A stretch of DNA of 64,000 bases from JAIPDZ01 sp034522175. Lineage in GTDB: Bacteria; Desulfobacterota; DSM-4660; Desulfatiglandales; Desulfatiglandaceae. The translations under genes and the position numbers were made by a program. Below are positions 8,940-17,470 of this stretch, piece by piece. The number at the start of each line of letters is the position of its first letter. Position 1 is the stretch's first letter. The stretch lies in contig JAXHLQ010000001.1 of assembly GCA_034522175.1 (NCBI GenBank), positions 930,001 to 994,000 on the forward strand, written 5' to 3'. The notes under the pieces were generated by a model. The model was not told the origin of the DNA, searched no databases, and worked only from the letters and a program-made list of their open reading frames with translations.

Positions 8940-9650
8940 ATGCTGGAATCGTTTTTTCTGACCGTGAATGAATGGATTGCCGGGGGAACGGCCATCGCGG
9001 CTGTAGGCTGTTTTGTCTGGGGCATGATCAGCGTGGTCTTCAGCCCCTGCCACCTGGCATCCATCCCTTTGATCGTAGCCTACGTGGGCGGCCAGGACAC
9101 GCTCCTGAAGCCCAGGCAGGCGGCCCATTATTCCATCGCCTTTACCGTGGGGCTCTTTATCACCATCGCCCTCATCGGGATCATCTGCGCCCTCCTGGGC
9201 CGGATGCTGGGAGACGTGGGGAGCTACTGGCAGGTCCTGGTGGGACTGGTGCTGGTCTGGGTGGCGCTGGGCATGCTGGGGGTTGAAAAATGCTCCATGT
9301 CCGGAAGCCTTCTCTATAAACTGAACCTTCACGGCATGTTCGGTGCTCTGGCCCTGGGCCTGGCCTACGGGGTCCTTTCCGGTTCCTGCACCTTCGGATT
9401 CATCGCTCCTATCCTGGCCATTGTCACGGTGCAGGAGAAGGTGTTCACCGGGATTTTGTTTATCCTCCTGTTCGCCATCGGCCACTGTCTCCCCATTGTC
9501 GTGGCCGGGAGTTCCACGGCCGCAGTGAAGCGGCTCATGGAAAACAGCGCCTGGCAGGGGGCCGGCAACTGGTTCCGAAAGGGGGCCGGGGCTGTCATTG
9601 GACTTCTGGGAATTTACTTTATCTCCAGCCCGTTTATCAGCACCATCTGA
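8940..9650 (+). CDS. ccdA: CcdA/DsbD-family transmembrane electron carrier
   Basis: The 236-residue polytopic membrane protein has about six helices and the CcdA signature FSPCHLASIPLIVAYVGG in the first third, with a second Cys in the matching helix (SGSCTFGFIAP). CcdA moves reducing equivalents from cytoplasmic thioredoxin across the membrane to periplasmic thiol proteins. ATG 8940 has a GGAGGAA site six bases upstream. It sits between a thioredoxin-like gene and the DUF1573 selenoprotein candidate. A DsbC/G-like gene follows, so all likely redox partners are in one transcript. Confidence 0.88.
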   Translation: MLESFFLTVNEWIAGGTAIAAVGCFVWGMISVVFSPCHLASIPLIVAYVGGQDTLLKPRQAAHYSIAFTVGLFITIALIGIICALLGRMLGDVGSYWQVLVGLVLVWVALGMLGVEKCSMSGSLLYKLNLHGMFGALALGLAYGVLSGSCTFGFIAPILAIVTVQEKVFTGILFILLFAIGHCLPIVVAGSSTAAVKRLMENSAWQGAGNWFRKGAGAVIGLLGIYFISSPFISTI

Positions 9651-9679
9651 TCGTACGGGTTTTTTGGGAGCTGAGATTG

Positions 9680-10377
9680 ATGCGAAAAAGTCTGTTTGTT
9701 TCGATTGTTGCCGGGGTCCTTCTTGTCGCTGTCTGCTGCTGGTCCGCGGAAGGCGCTCAAAAGGGACCGCGGGCCGATCTGCCTGAGACCGTGTTTGAAT
9801 TCGAACCGGTGGTGGAGGGGACCGAGATTATTCATGAGTTCATCCTAAAGAACCGGGGCGACGCGCCCCTGAAGATCCTCAAAATCGTATCGGGTTGAGG
9901 GTGCACAGCCGCATCCAGTGTGGATGCAATCCTTCCAGGGCAGGAGGGCCGTATCAAAGTCAAAGTTTCCACCGGTGGTTACGGGGGAAGAAAGATTCGA
10001 GAAGACGTCCGCATCAAAACCAATGCACCCGATGGGGCGGATCTGGCGGTAACCGTGACCGGCGTTGTGGAAAAGTTCGCCGAGATCCGACCGGAGCGGG
10101 TCCGTCTGATGGGTCCCGGGACCAGCCGTTGAGTGTCCGGGTGGAAATCATTCCGAGGAAAGAATACCCGTTCAAAATCCAGAGCGTAGAGGCCAAAAAG
10201 GGAAATTTTATCAAATATGAGCTGATTGAAACCTGTAATCCCGAACGGAAACGATGCATTATTCGAATTGAGAATACAAAGTCCGACAAAGGGCGATACC
10301 TCGACGCCATTTATGTCAAAACCAACAGCCGTCTCCGGCCGGTGATCCCTATATATATCACAGGATTGATCCGATAG
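9680..10377 (+). CDS. DUF1573 protein, candidate selenoprotein (UGA at codon 73) with one frame break
   Basis: A signal peptide (residues 1-24) is followed by a DUF1573 (ASH-like) domain. The frame meets TGA at 9896-9898 and then continues in the same frame with clear DUF1573 sequence. The UGA falls exactly at the first Cys of the family motif (C/U)GCT, giving Sec73-Gly-Cys75-Thr. A 6-bp hairpin starts 12 bases after the UGA. This pattern fits a selenocysteine codon better than a stop. A separate break occurs at the GGG run 10118-10120: one added G joins the frame to the second domain (SVRVEIIP...YITGLIR). The total then becomes 233 codons. DUF1573 function is unknown, but the CcdA/thioredoxin context supports a redox-active U-G-C site. 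An ordinary nonsense mutation remains possible. Confidence 0.72.
9911..9927 (+). promoter_or_regulatory. SECIS-like hairpin after the in-frame UGA
   Basis: The arms GCATCC and GGATGC pair perfectly over 6 bp and enclose the 5-base loop AGTGT. The loop begins 18 bases after the UGA and has G as its second base. As I recall bacterial SECIS models, they need a short stem-loop close after the UGA with G near the start of the loop, and this fits. The hairpin lies within the coding region. Confidence 0.6.
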
Positions 10378-10404
10378 GCATCTTATGAGACAAGGAGAAC
10401 ATGC

Positions 10405-11292
10405 ATGAAAGCAGGGGATATGAACCGCATAGAGAAACAGGAAATGGCGTATGACAAAAACCGGCGTTTCCGAGTCCACCCCGGAACCCAGGCCCTTTTT
10501 GTGGCAGTGATGATCTTATTCTTGATCGCCGGCGCTCCTACTTCGGCTTCGGCGGGGTGCCCGTCCCAGGCACAGGTCAAGGAAAAGCTTGAACGGTTGA
10601 TCCGGAACAAGGTGGAGGTCATAGCCGTTCAGGAATCTGTTCTGCCCGGAATCTGCGGGGTGGTGTTTCGCCATCGCTCCAGAATGCAAATGGCATATAC
10701 CGATGCGGACGCCAGTCATTTTATCTTCGGCAAGATCGTTGAGGCCGAAACCAGGCGCAACCTTACCGATGAGTCCCTGGCCGCCATTAATCGAATGTCC
10801 GACCGTGACATGGAAGAACTCGCGGCCCTGACGGCCTTTTCCATTGGAAACGATTCGGCCCAGGTCCTCTATTATGTCACGGACCCCCAGTGCCCGTACT
10901 GCAAGACAGGCGAGGAGGACCTCAAGAAGATGGCGGCCCAGGGCAAAGTCCACGTCCGGTTCCTCCTGCTCCCCCTCGATTTCCACAAGGGTGCAAAGGA
11001 ACAATCTATCTCTGTAATCTGTGATAAGAAGGGGCTGGAAGATTTTGAAAAGGGGTACCGGTCAGAGAATCAGTGTGAGGAAGGCCGGATGCTTGTGGAG
11101 TCGAGCGTCGACTTCCTGAAAAAAAAGGGGGTCACCGCGACGCCCACCTACATCTTCAGCGACGGCCGCATTCATATTGGACTGCTGAGGCAGACCGATC
11201 TGGAGCGGTGGCTGAAGCGGGAAGGTAAGTCGGACATGCGAGAATTGAAGGCCCCGAAATCGAAAAATCAATTGCCGACCCCTAATGAGTAA
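10405..11292 (+). CDS. DsbC/DsbG-like periplasmic thiol-disulfide protein
   Basis: The 295-residue protein has a hydrophobic export segment (about residues 30-49, ending ASAGC), an N-terminal dimerisation-like region and a thioredoxin-fold domain. The active site is C163-P-Y-C166 in the context YVTDPQCPYCKTGEEDL, which is the DsbC/DsbG style. The cis-Pro region TATPTYIFSDG lies near residue 248. An isomerase or reductase role in the periplasm is likely, with electrons supplied through the CcdA encoded upstream. It closes the redox operon, 27 bp after the DUF1573 gene, behind an AAGGAGA site. Confidence 0.82.
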   Translation: MKAGDMNRIEKQEMAYDKNRRFRVHPGTQALFVAVMILFLIAGAPTSASAGCPSQAQVKEKLERLIRNKVEVIAVQESVLPGICGVVFRHRSRMQMAYTDADASHFIFGKIVEAETRRNLTDESLAAINRMSDRDMEELAALTAFSIGNDSAQVLYYVTDPQCPYCKTGEEDLKKMAAQGKVHVRFLLLPLDFHKGAKEQSISVICDKKGLEDFEKGYRSENQCEEGRMLVESSVDFLKKKGVTATPTYIFSDGRIHIGLLRQTDLERWLKREGKSDMRELKAPKSKNQLPTPNE

Positions 11293-11395
11293 ACAGCACG
11301 AAATCATCGGGGCGATAGGGGAGGTGCGGTTTCCTTAGAAGGATTTTGTGATGGTTGCTAAACATTTTATCATCATGACAGGAGGTTCTGGATTT

Positions 11396-12613
11396 ATGAA
11401 AAGAATGAGGCAGATATCTTTGAGGTATTTTTTGGCGATAACGCTATGGCTCTGTGGGGCCACGTATTTTCTTCCTTACGCATTTGCTGAAGAAGGCAAC
11501 AGGGACTTGCCGCCTCGAGATATCCTGGTGGCGCCGGAATACGCCAGCATTACGATTCCCGAAGGAACCGATGTAAATGTGGACGTCGTGGTCCGAAACG
11601 GGGGGAGACAGGGCGAGATCATCGACCTTTTCATCACATCCGTTCCTGAGGGATGGAAGGCGTGGATCGAGACCTACAGCTTCAAGGTGGGCGGGGTCTT
11701 TGTGGAAAGCGACAGCAGAAAGAGCCTGACGCTGAAGGCTGAACCGGAAAAGGAAATTGGCATCGGAAAATATGTCTTCCCCATCAAGGCCCAGACCAGG
11801 GATGGCCGGCTCACCTCTTCCAGCGAGCTGGTTGTTTCCGTGGAAGGGAAAAAAGAGGAGAAAAAATTCAAAGGGATCGATATTAACACCTCTTACCCCG
11901 TTCTAAGAGGACCTACGGACGCCAAATTCGAGTTTTCCATCGACGTGGAAAACAAGACTGACAAAGAGGCGATCTTTAATCTGGCCTATGAGGCGCCCAA
12001 GAACTGGGAGATCAATTTCAAGCCCTCCTATGAGGACAAGTACTTTTCCAGCCTGCGGATCAAGAAGGACCAGAGCCAGACCATGGCCGTGGAGGTCAAA
12101 CCCTATGTACTGGCCGAGCCGGGCGAATATCCGATTGTGGTGAAGGTCAGTTCGGACAAAGCAAAAGGCGAGGTGAGCCTGACAGTGGTTCTCACCGGCA
12201 CCCACAAGCTGGATGCCGGCACTGCCGATGGACGCCTCTCACTGACCACCTACCAGGGAAAGCCGGCCAACCTCTCTTTTTATGTGAAAAACAGCGGATC
12301 AGCCCCGCAGGACAACATCCAGTTTCTCAGCTTCAAACCCGAAAACTGGAATGTGGAGTTTTCACCGGAGAAGATTGAGACCCTTCCGGCGGGTGAGCTG
12401 AAACAGGTTGAGATGACCGTCATCCCAGCGGAACAGGCCCTTGTGGGGGATTATTCGGTGGCGGTCAACGTGGAAGGGGAAAAGACCTCGAAGAATATGG
12501 AGTTCAGGATTACGGTCCGGGCCGCTACCGCCTGGGGATGGGTCGGCATCGGCATCATCTTAGCGGTTGTGGCCGGACTCGTTTTCCTCTTTGTGCGCTT
12601 GGGGAGGCGGTAG
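11396..12613 (+). CDS. Secreted NEW3-domain membrane protein (COG1470-like)
   Basis: The 405-residue protein has a signal peptide, three repeated Ig-like NEW3 modules (about 30-140, 155-255 and 265-370) and one C-terminal helix (GIGIILAVVAGLVFLFV) followed by a short basic tail. The large domain is therefore extracytoplasmic. ATG 11396 is preferred because AGGAGG lies ten bases upstream and the signal peptide starts there. An ABC ATPase gene follows one base after the stop, and an ABC-2 permease comes next, so it probably works with that transporter. This NEW3/ABC-2 arrangement recurs in other bacteria, but its substrate is not known to me. Confidence 0.8.
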   Translation: MKRMRQISLRYFLAITLWLCGATYFLPYAFAEEGNRDLPPRDILVAPEYASITIPEGTDVNVDVVVRNGGRQGEIIDLFITSVPEGWKAWIETYSFKVGGVFVESDSRKSLTLKAEPEKEIGIGKYVFPIKAQTRDGRLTSSSELVVSVEGKKEEKKFKGIDINTSYPVLRGPTDAKFEFSIDVENKTDKEAIFNLAYEAPKNWEINFKPSYEDKYFSSLRIKKDQSQTMAVEVKPYVLAEPGEYPIVVKVSSDKAKGEVSLTVVLTGTHKLDAGTADGRLSLTTYQGKPANLSFYVKNSGSAPQDNIQFLSFKPENWNVEFSPEKIETLPAGELKQVEMTVIPAEQALVGDYSVAVNVEGEKTSKNMEFRITVRAATAWGWVGIGIILAVVAGLVFLFVRLGRR

Positions 12614-12614
12614 C

Positions 12615-13367
12615 ATGGAAGATGGAAAGGTCATTGAAACAACCAACCTGACGAAGATATATCCCCATCAGACGGCCGTGGACAACCTCTCCTTCAGTGT
12701 CAAAGAGGCTGAGATCTTTGGGTTTTTAGGCCCCAATGGGTCGGGCAAGACCACCACGCTTCTCATGCTGTTGGGTTTGACGCAGCCGTCGGCCGGCTCT
12801 GCACGGATCTGCGGGATCGATCCTATTCGAAAGGCCCGGGACGTGAAACGGCTGGTGGGATATCTCCCTGAGAATGTGGGGTTCTACCAGGACATGGACG
12901 CGGTTCAAAGCCTGGCGTATATCGCCGACCTCAACGGCATGGACCGCAAAACAGCCAGGGCCAAGATCTTCGAGGTGCTGGACACGGTGGAGCTTTCGGG
13001 GGATCCACACAAAAAGGTGGGAACCTATTCCAGAGGGATGAAGCAGCGCCTCGGAATCGCCGAGGTCCTTTTGAAAAATCCCAGGGTGATGTTTCTGGAC
13101 GAACCCACACTCGGTCTGGACCCGGACGGCGCGCTCAAGCTGGTGGATCTGATCCAATCCCTCAACAGGGACCTCAACATGAGCGTCCTTTTGTCGTCCC
13201 ATCAACTTCACCAAGTCCAGAAGATCTCCCATCGCGTAGGGATTATGATCAAGGGCAACATGGTGGCGGAAGGGCCGATTGACGACCTGGCCAGGGAGAA
13301 ATTCGGCCTGGGCGGAACCGAATACGGTCTGGAAGAAATCTACATGAAGTACTTCCAGGAGGTCTGA
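12615..13367 (+). CDS. ABC transporter ATP-binding protein (ABC-2 type)
   Basis: The 250-residue nucleotide-binding subunit has Walker A GPNGSGKTT, Q-loop region, signature YSRGMKQRLGIA, Walker B VMFLDEPTLGLD and the switch His in SSHQLHQ. Its sequence is of the drug/lipid exporter type that pairs with ABC-2 permeases. It lies between the NEW3 protein and the permease with gaps of one and two bases, so the three form one unit. ATG 12615 has a GGAGGCGG site. Confidence 0.92.
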   Translation: MEDGKVIETTNLTKIYPHQTAVDNLSFSVKEAEIFGFLGPNGSGKTTTLLMLLGLTQPSAGSARICGIDPIRKARDVKRLVGYLPENVGFYQDMDAVQSLAYIADLNGMDRKTARAKIFEVLDTVELSGDPHKKVGTYSRGMKQRLGIAEVLLKNPRVMFLDEPTLGLDPDGALKLVDLIQSLNRDLNMSVLLSSHQLHQVQKISHRVGIMIKGNMVAEGPIDDLAREKFGLGGTEYGLEEIYMKYFQEV

Positions 13368-13369
13368 TC

Positions 13370-14329
13370 ATGCAAGGTATTTCTGCGGTGTACCGGAAGG
13401 AATTGTCGGATCACTTCACCAGCTACCGTTTTGTGATCCTGTTTGCCCTGATCGCCATGGTCAGCTTCATTACGAGCTACATGGCCGGGATCCATCTCAA
13501 AGAGAGCCTGGAGGGGGTGGCCAAGCCCAGATTTGTCTTCTTGATGCTCTTTAATACTACGGGGGCGCTCTTTTCCATGGTGCAGTTCGTGGCCTTTTTT
13601 GGCCCGCTCATCGGGATAGTCCTGGGGTTCGATGCCATTAACCGCGAAAGGGGAGACGGGACGCTGATCAAAATCGTGTCCCAGCCCATTTATCGGGATT
13701 CGGTCATCAACGGGAAGTTCCTTGCCGGGGTGACCACTATCAGCATCATGCTGACATCCATCATCCTGGTGATCTCGGGGCTGGGGCTGATGCTCCTGGG
13801 CGTGGTTCCCGGCGTGGAAGGGATATGGCGTCTCCTTGTTTTCCTCATTATCAGCATTTTCTATATCTCATTCTGGCTGGGATTATCCCTCCTTTTTTCC
13901 ATCTTCTTTAAAAGCATCGCCACATCGGCCCTGGCCTCCGTGGCCCTCTGGATCTTCCTCTCGTTCTTTGTATCCCTGGGCGCCAGCGTCCTGGCCGACA
14001 TGGTGGTACCGGTGGATGCGCAGGGAGGTGAAAACGCGGAGGCCGTGGTGAAAAACATCCGGGTAAAGCAGTTTGTCTCGCTCTTCTCTCCTATGTCCCT
14101 TTATACCAATGCCTCGGCCACCATCATCGACCCCATGAGAAAGACCTCGGACGCGGTCGTGCTCATGGGACCCATGGAGCAATTTTCCGCCGAGCGTTTT
14201 CAGAACCCGCTCCCCCTGGAGCAGAGCATTCTCGTGGTGTACCCCTATATCGTGGTCTTGATCGCCCTGACGCTGGTGTGTTTTGCCATTTCCTATCTGG
14301 TCTTCATGATCCAGGAGATCCGGACCTGA
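13370..14329 (+). CDS. ABC-2 type permease
   Basis: The 319-residue protein has a first helix after a short cytoplasmic start (YRKELSDHFTSYRF), a large loop region and five further helices. The pattern is that of ABC-2 (NosY/YhaP-like) permeases. The segment FDAINRERGDGTLIKIVSQP is the classical conserved cytoplasmic coupling loop of this family. It is encoded two bases after its ATPase. Substrate unknown; the NEW3 protein upstream and the TPR and M23 genes downstream point to the cell envelope. Confidence 0.88.
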   Translation: MQGISAVYRKELSDHFTSYRFVILFALIAMVSFITSYMAGIHLKESLEGVAKPRFVFLMLFNTTGALFSMVQFVAFFGPLIGIVLGFDAINRERGDGTLIKIVSQPIYRDSVINGKFLAGVTTISIMLTSIILVISGLGLMLLGVVPGVEGIWRLLVFLIISIFYISFWLGLSLLFSIFFKSIATSALASVALWIFLSFFVSLGASVLADMVVPVDAQGGENAEAVVKNIRVKQFVSLFSPMSLYTNASATIIDPMRKTSDAVVLMGPMEQFSAERFQNPLPLEQSILVVYPYIVVLIALTLVCFAISYLVFMIQEIRT

Positions 14330-14339
14330 TCCGGGGCCC

Positions 14340-14936
14340 ATGGATGGCAAACCCATGAGAAGATCGGCGCCTCTGTGGCTGGTGGTCGTGATCACGATTT
14401 TTGCCTTTTTCGGCGGTGCGATGGGCGGCATCCTGTTTTGCGGTCATTATGCCCACGAGGCGATTGCGCCCGTATCCGGCGTTTCCCTTGAGCAGCCGGA
14501 TGAGGGCCAAATCAAGGTCCTGGAAGCCGAGGTGAAGAAGAATCCCGGTGATGCAACTTCCTGGACTCACCTCGGGAATCTCTATTTCGACACCGATCAA
14601 TATGAAAAGGCCATTGCCGCTTACCGACAATCGGTTCAACTGGACCCCCGGAATGCCGACGTCTGGACTGATCTCGGCATTATGTACCGGCGAAGCGGAC
14701 AACCGGATAAGGCCATAGGGGCCTTTGACCGGGCCATTGTGGAGAATCCGAACCATGAAAACGCCCGCTTCAACAAAGGGATCGTCCTCATGCATGATAT
14801 GGATGACTGGCAAGGCGCGATACGGGCCTGGGAGGCGTTACTGGAAGTGAACCCTCTGGCAACGGCCGGTGACGATCGGCTTCTTTTCGAAATTGTTGAG
14901 CACTACAAGACCGATCCGCAATCGCGTCCAAAATAA
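14340..14936 (+). CDS. Membrane-anchored TPR protein
   Basis: The 198-residue protein has one N-terminal helix (LWLVVVITIFAFFGGAMGGILF, residues about 11-32) and then three TPR units between residues 55 and 165, for example PGDATSWTHLGNLYFDTDQY and NADVWTDLGIMYRRSGQPDK. This layout resembles assembly factors of the CcmH/NrfG group and other periplasmic scaffolds. It follows the ABC-2 permease by ten bases and is probably cotranscribed. It has no catalytic motif. Confidence 0.8.
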   Translation: MDGKPMRRSAPLWLVVVITIFAFFGGAMGGILFCGHYAHEAIAPVSGVSLEQPDEGQIKVLEAEVKKNPGDATSWTHLGNLYFDTDQYEKAIAAYRQSVQLDPRNADVWTDLGIMYRRSGQPDKAIGAFDRAIVENPNHENARFNKGIVLMHDMDDWQGAIRAWEALLEVNPLATAGDDRLLFEIVEHYKTDPQSRPK

Positions 14937-14981
14937 TCAACGAGAAAAATGATAGTGCGCAACACTGTGGAGGAGGTTGAT

Positions 14982-16208
14982 ATGCGGCAAATCCTATTTC
15001 TCCTGTTTTTGCTCCTGTGGGCCACGGCATTTCCTTCGACCTTGGGCCTTGCGGGAAAACCGGCGATCGAGTGGAAACAGAAAATCAAGCAGGGATCGAA
15101 TTACAAATATGGGCTGGATGTAAGCGGGTTGGTTCGCATAAACGATTCGGTCAAGTTTGGCGAAACCATAGGGGCCATCCTGAAACGATACCGCGTGCCT
15201 GATACGGATGTTGCGCAGGCCATCAAAATGGGTAAGGGCCTAATCGATTTTCGCCATATCAAGGCGGGTCGCACCTACTGCATGATCTATGATCCGCGTC
15301 AGAAGGAAAGAATAAGATACTTGGTTTATGAATCCTCGCCGGTGGACTATCTGGTGTTTGATTTCGACGACCCTGTGAAGGTCTACAAAGGTCAGAAAGC
15401 GATACAGTCCCGGGTTAGAACCATTTCAGCCGTCGTCACGGGTTCATTATGGAATGCCTTGAGTCCCGTGAAATGGCACGAGGCCCTGGTGCCAAGGTTG
15501 GCGGAACTGTATGGACATTCCATTGATTTTTATCGCCTGAAGAATGGCGATTGGTTCAGCGTGGTTTTCGAAGAGAACTATGCTGGAGGCGCGGCGGTCG
15601 GTTTGGGAGCGATTAAGGGCGCGCTATTCCAGCATAATGGAAAAGACTATCCTGCCTTCCAATTCGAGTGCACAAAAACGGACGGCTACTTTGACGAAGC
15701 GGGCAACAGCCTCGTGAAAGACTTCCTGAAAGCGCCGGTCCAATACTCCCGTGTAAGTTCCGGTTTCGCAAGCCACCGCTTGCACCCGATTCTGGGGACA
15801 ATTAGAATGCACCCCGCCATTGATTATGCAGCGCCCTTGGGCGCCCCGGTAATGAGCGTGGGAGATGGGATCGTTCTGGAAGTAGGCTACAATAAGACAG
15901 CGGGTAGATTCATCAGGATAAAGCACATGGATGCAAACGAAAGCCGGTATCTCCATCTTTCCAGGTTCGCCGATGGGATTCACGAGGGGATACGTGTTGG
16001 GAAGGGGGACATCATCGGTTATGTGGGAAGTACCGGTCTGGCCACCGGACCTCATCTGGATTTCAGGTTTTTGGTTGATGGACGATATGTGGATTACACC
16101 AAACTGGATCTGCCTCCCGGGCCGTCGATCCCCAGGGAGTGCGCCAATCAGTTCGAACTCCAAGTCGCGCGGCTGACCACGCGCCTTCTATCGGCCAACC
16201 CCTCCTAA
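14982..16208 (+). CDS. M23-family peptidoglycan endopeptidase, secreted
   Basis: The 408-residue protein has a signal peptide (about residues 3-22), a LysM/OapA-like middle region and a C-terminal M23 (LytM) domain. The zinc site motif HxxxD is seen in MHPAIDYAAP. The second motif is GPHLDF, so the final His of the common HxH is Asp, a variant seen in MepM-like proteins of several phyla. The LYHLSRF-like stretch is also present. It likely cuts peptide cross-links during wall growth. ATG 14982 is chosen for the GGAGGAGG site; the in-frame ATG 33 bases upstream lacks one. Confidence 0.88.
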   Translation: MRQILFLLFLLLWATAFPSTLGLAGKPAIEWKQKIKQGSNYKYGLDVSGLVRINDSVKFGETIGAILKRYRVPDTDVAQAIKMGKGLIDFRHIKAGRTYCMIYDPRQKERIRYLVYESSPVDYLVFDFDDPVKVYKGQKAIQSRVRTISAVVTGSLWNALSPVKWHEALVPRLAELYGHSIDFYRLKNGDWFSVVFEENYAGGAAVGLGAIKGALFQHNGKDYPAFQFECTKTDGYFDEAGNSLVKDFLKAPVQYSRVSSGFASHRLHPILGTIRMHPAIDYAAPLGAPVMSVGDGIVLEVGYNKTAGRFIRIKHMDANESRYLHLSRFADGIHEGIRVGKGDIIGYVGSTGLATGPHLDFRFLVDGRYVDYTKLDLPPGPSIPRECANQFELQVARLTTRLLSANPS

Positions 16209-16368
16209 AATCATCGCCTCCTTCGACCAAATTGTCGGATCTGCAAGTGGTTCTTTCGACGTTTCTTGCCGAAGGAGCATGAAGGCATGTCTGACGTACT
16301 GATGCGATTGCTACCAAATATTTATTATTTACAAATAGTTATAACAACATGCCCCCTTTCGAATACAC

Positions 16369-16385
16369 TTGGCACAGGGGATGCA
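16369..16385 (+). promoter_or_regulatory. Sigma-54 (-24/-12) promoter for the Spy-like gene
   Basis: The element reads TTGGCAC, four to five bases, then ATGCA. The GG at 16371-16372 and GC at 16383-16384 are separated by exactly ten bases, as sigma-54 RNA polymerase requires. It lies 41 bp before the start codon of the Spy-like gene, which has an AAGGAGGTGA ribosome site. One of the less conserved -12 positions differs from consensus. Confidence 0.6.
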
Positions 16386-16425
16386 AAAGAAGATAATAAA
16401 ACAAATCGAAAGGAGGTGAGACAAG

Positions 16426-16953
16426 ATGAAAAAGCTGATAGTGTTGGCCCTGGTCGTGGGGATGATGTTTACCGGTTCGCTGGCCTTGGCCGGATCAAGG
16501 GGTTGGGGGCATGGCATGAGTCCTGGATATTGCTGGTCAAACGCTGGGGCATCCAACCTGAACCTGACCGAAGAGCAGTCCGGGAAACTGCAGACCCTGA
16601 GAGAAGATTACGTCAAGGAGATTACCCCGCTGCAAAACCAGATGATTTCCCTGCGGGCGGAAATGCGGCTGTTGTGGAATGCCGCCGGCCCCGAGGCCGA
16701 AAAGATCCTGGCCAAGCAGAGAGAACTCTCCGGCATTCAGGCCCAACTGGATGAGAAGGCTGCCCAGTACCGGCTGGATTGCCGGGCGATGCTTACGCCC
16801 GAGCAGCAGTCGAAGATGACGTCCTTTGGACCAGGCATGGGCCGGGGAATGGACAGATGTGGAGACATGGCGGGAGATGGTGATTCGCTGCATCCTGGAA
16901 ACGTGATGGAAATGTGGAATTCCCGGGGCATTGCCCCGGGAATGGTTTCATGA
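16426..16953 (+). CDS. Spy/CpxP-like periplasmic protein (LTXXQ / heavy-metal resistance type)
   Basis: The 175-residue protein has a strong signal peptide (ending SLALAG) and a helical core with the motif NLTEEQSGKLQTLREDYVKE (residues 45-64) and a second repeat-like LTPEQQSKM near 125. These are traits of Spy/CpxP and zinc-resistance-associated chaperones that respond to envelope stress or metal load. Gly/Met/Cys-rich tails at both ends may bind metal. The upstream -24/-12 element suggests control by a sigma-54 activator. It likely forms an operon with the SHOCT gene 33 bp downstream. Confidence 0.78.
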   Translation: MKKLIVLALVVGMMFTGSLALAGSRGWGHGMSPGYCWSNAGASNLNLTEEQSGKLQTLREDYVKEITPLQNQMISLRAEMRLLWNAAGPEAEKILAKQRELSGIQAQLDEKAAQYRLDCRAMLTPEQQSKMTSFGPGMGRGMDRCGDMAGDGDSLHPGNVMEMWNSRGIAPGMVS

Positions 16954-16986
16954 TTCAGACCGAAAGCAACAAGGAGGAGACCTGAA

Positions 16987-17341
16987 ATGATGACGGTGAA
17001 ACGATTTATCTGGGCAACGCTGTGCCTTTCTCCCTTTCTGTTTGCAGGCACGGCCCTGGCCTGGCAGGGAAGAGGGGCTGCAGGATGGGCCCCGTGGTCG
17101 TGCGGCTGGACAGGCGGTGGGGGCTTGGCAGGGCTTGACCGGCATGGTCCTCGGGACCGCTTTCTGGGTCCTTGTGTGCATGTCCATTGTCTATTTGATC
17201 CGGTGGATCAGCCACAATACAAGGAGGGACCGGATGCCTCTGCCTGCCGATTCCGGCCCGACAGAGATTCTGAAGACGCGTTACGCGAGAGGGGAGATCA
17301 CCGGGGAAGAATTTCATCGAATGAGAAAGGAGCTTCAATGA
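16987..17341 (+). CDS. SHOCT-domain membrane protein with one frame break
   Basis: The gene starts with a signal-like helix (RFIWATLCLSPFLFAGTALA) and a Trp/Gly-rich segment. After a G run at 17119-17123 the frame changes; removing one G joins it to LTGMVLGTAFWVLVCMSIVYL, a membrane helix, and to the C-terminal SHOCT motif (ILKTRYARGEITGEEFHRM). The rebuilt protein has about 117 residues. SHOCT tails occur in many small membrane proteins with unknown roles, often beside heavy-metal genes. Here it follows the Spy-like gene. The break is probably an indel error. Confidence 0.68.
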
Positions 17342-17470
17342 CCCGCGCATGCTGGCAGGCTTTTTCCTCAACCCATTTGGGAGGGCCCCTTTGTTAAATT
17401 GGATTCCTGTTCCCGGCAAATAGAAAATGTTGTTGAAGCGCGCACATAGAGGAGCGAAAAGAGCCGTTCT

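Noticed and set aside
9895..10377. A continuous open frame across most of the DUF1573 gene that avoids the TGA
   Set aside because: Its first 75 codons are not family-like; they only become so after the break at 10118. The true first domain lies in the frame that contains the UGA.
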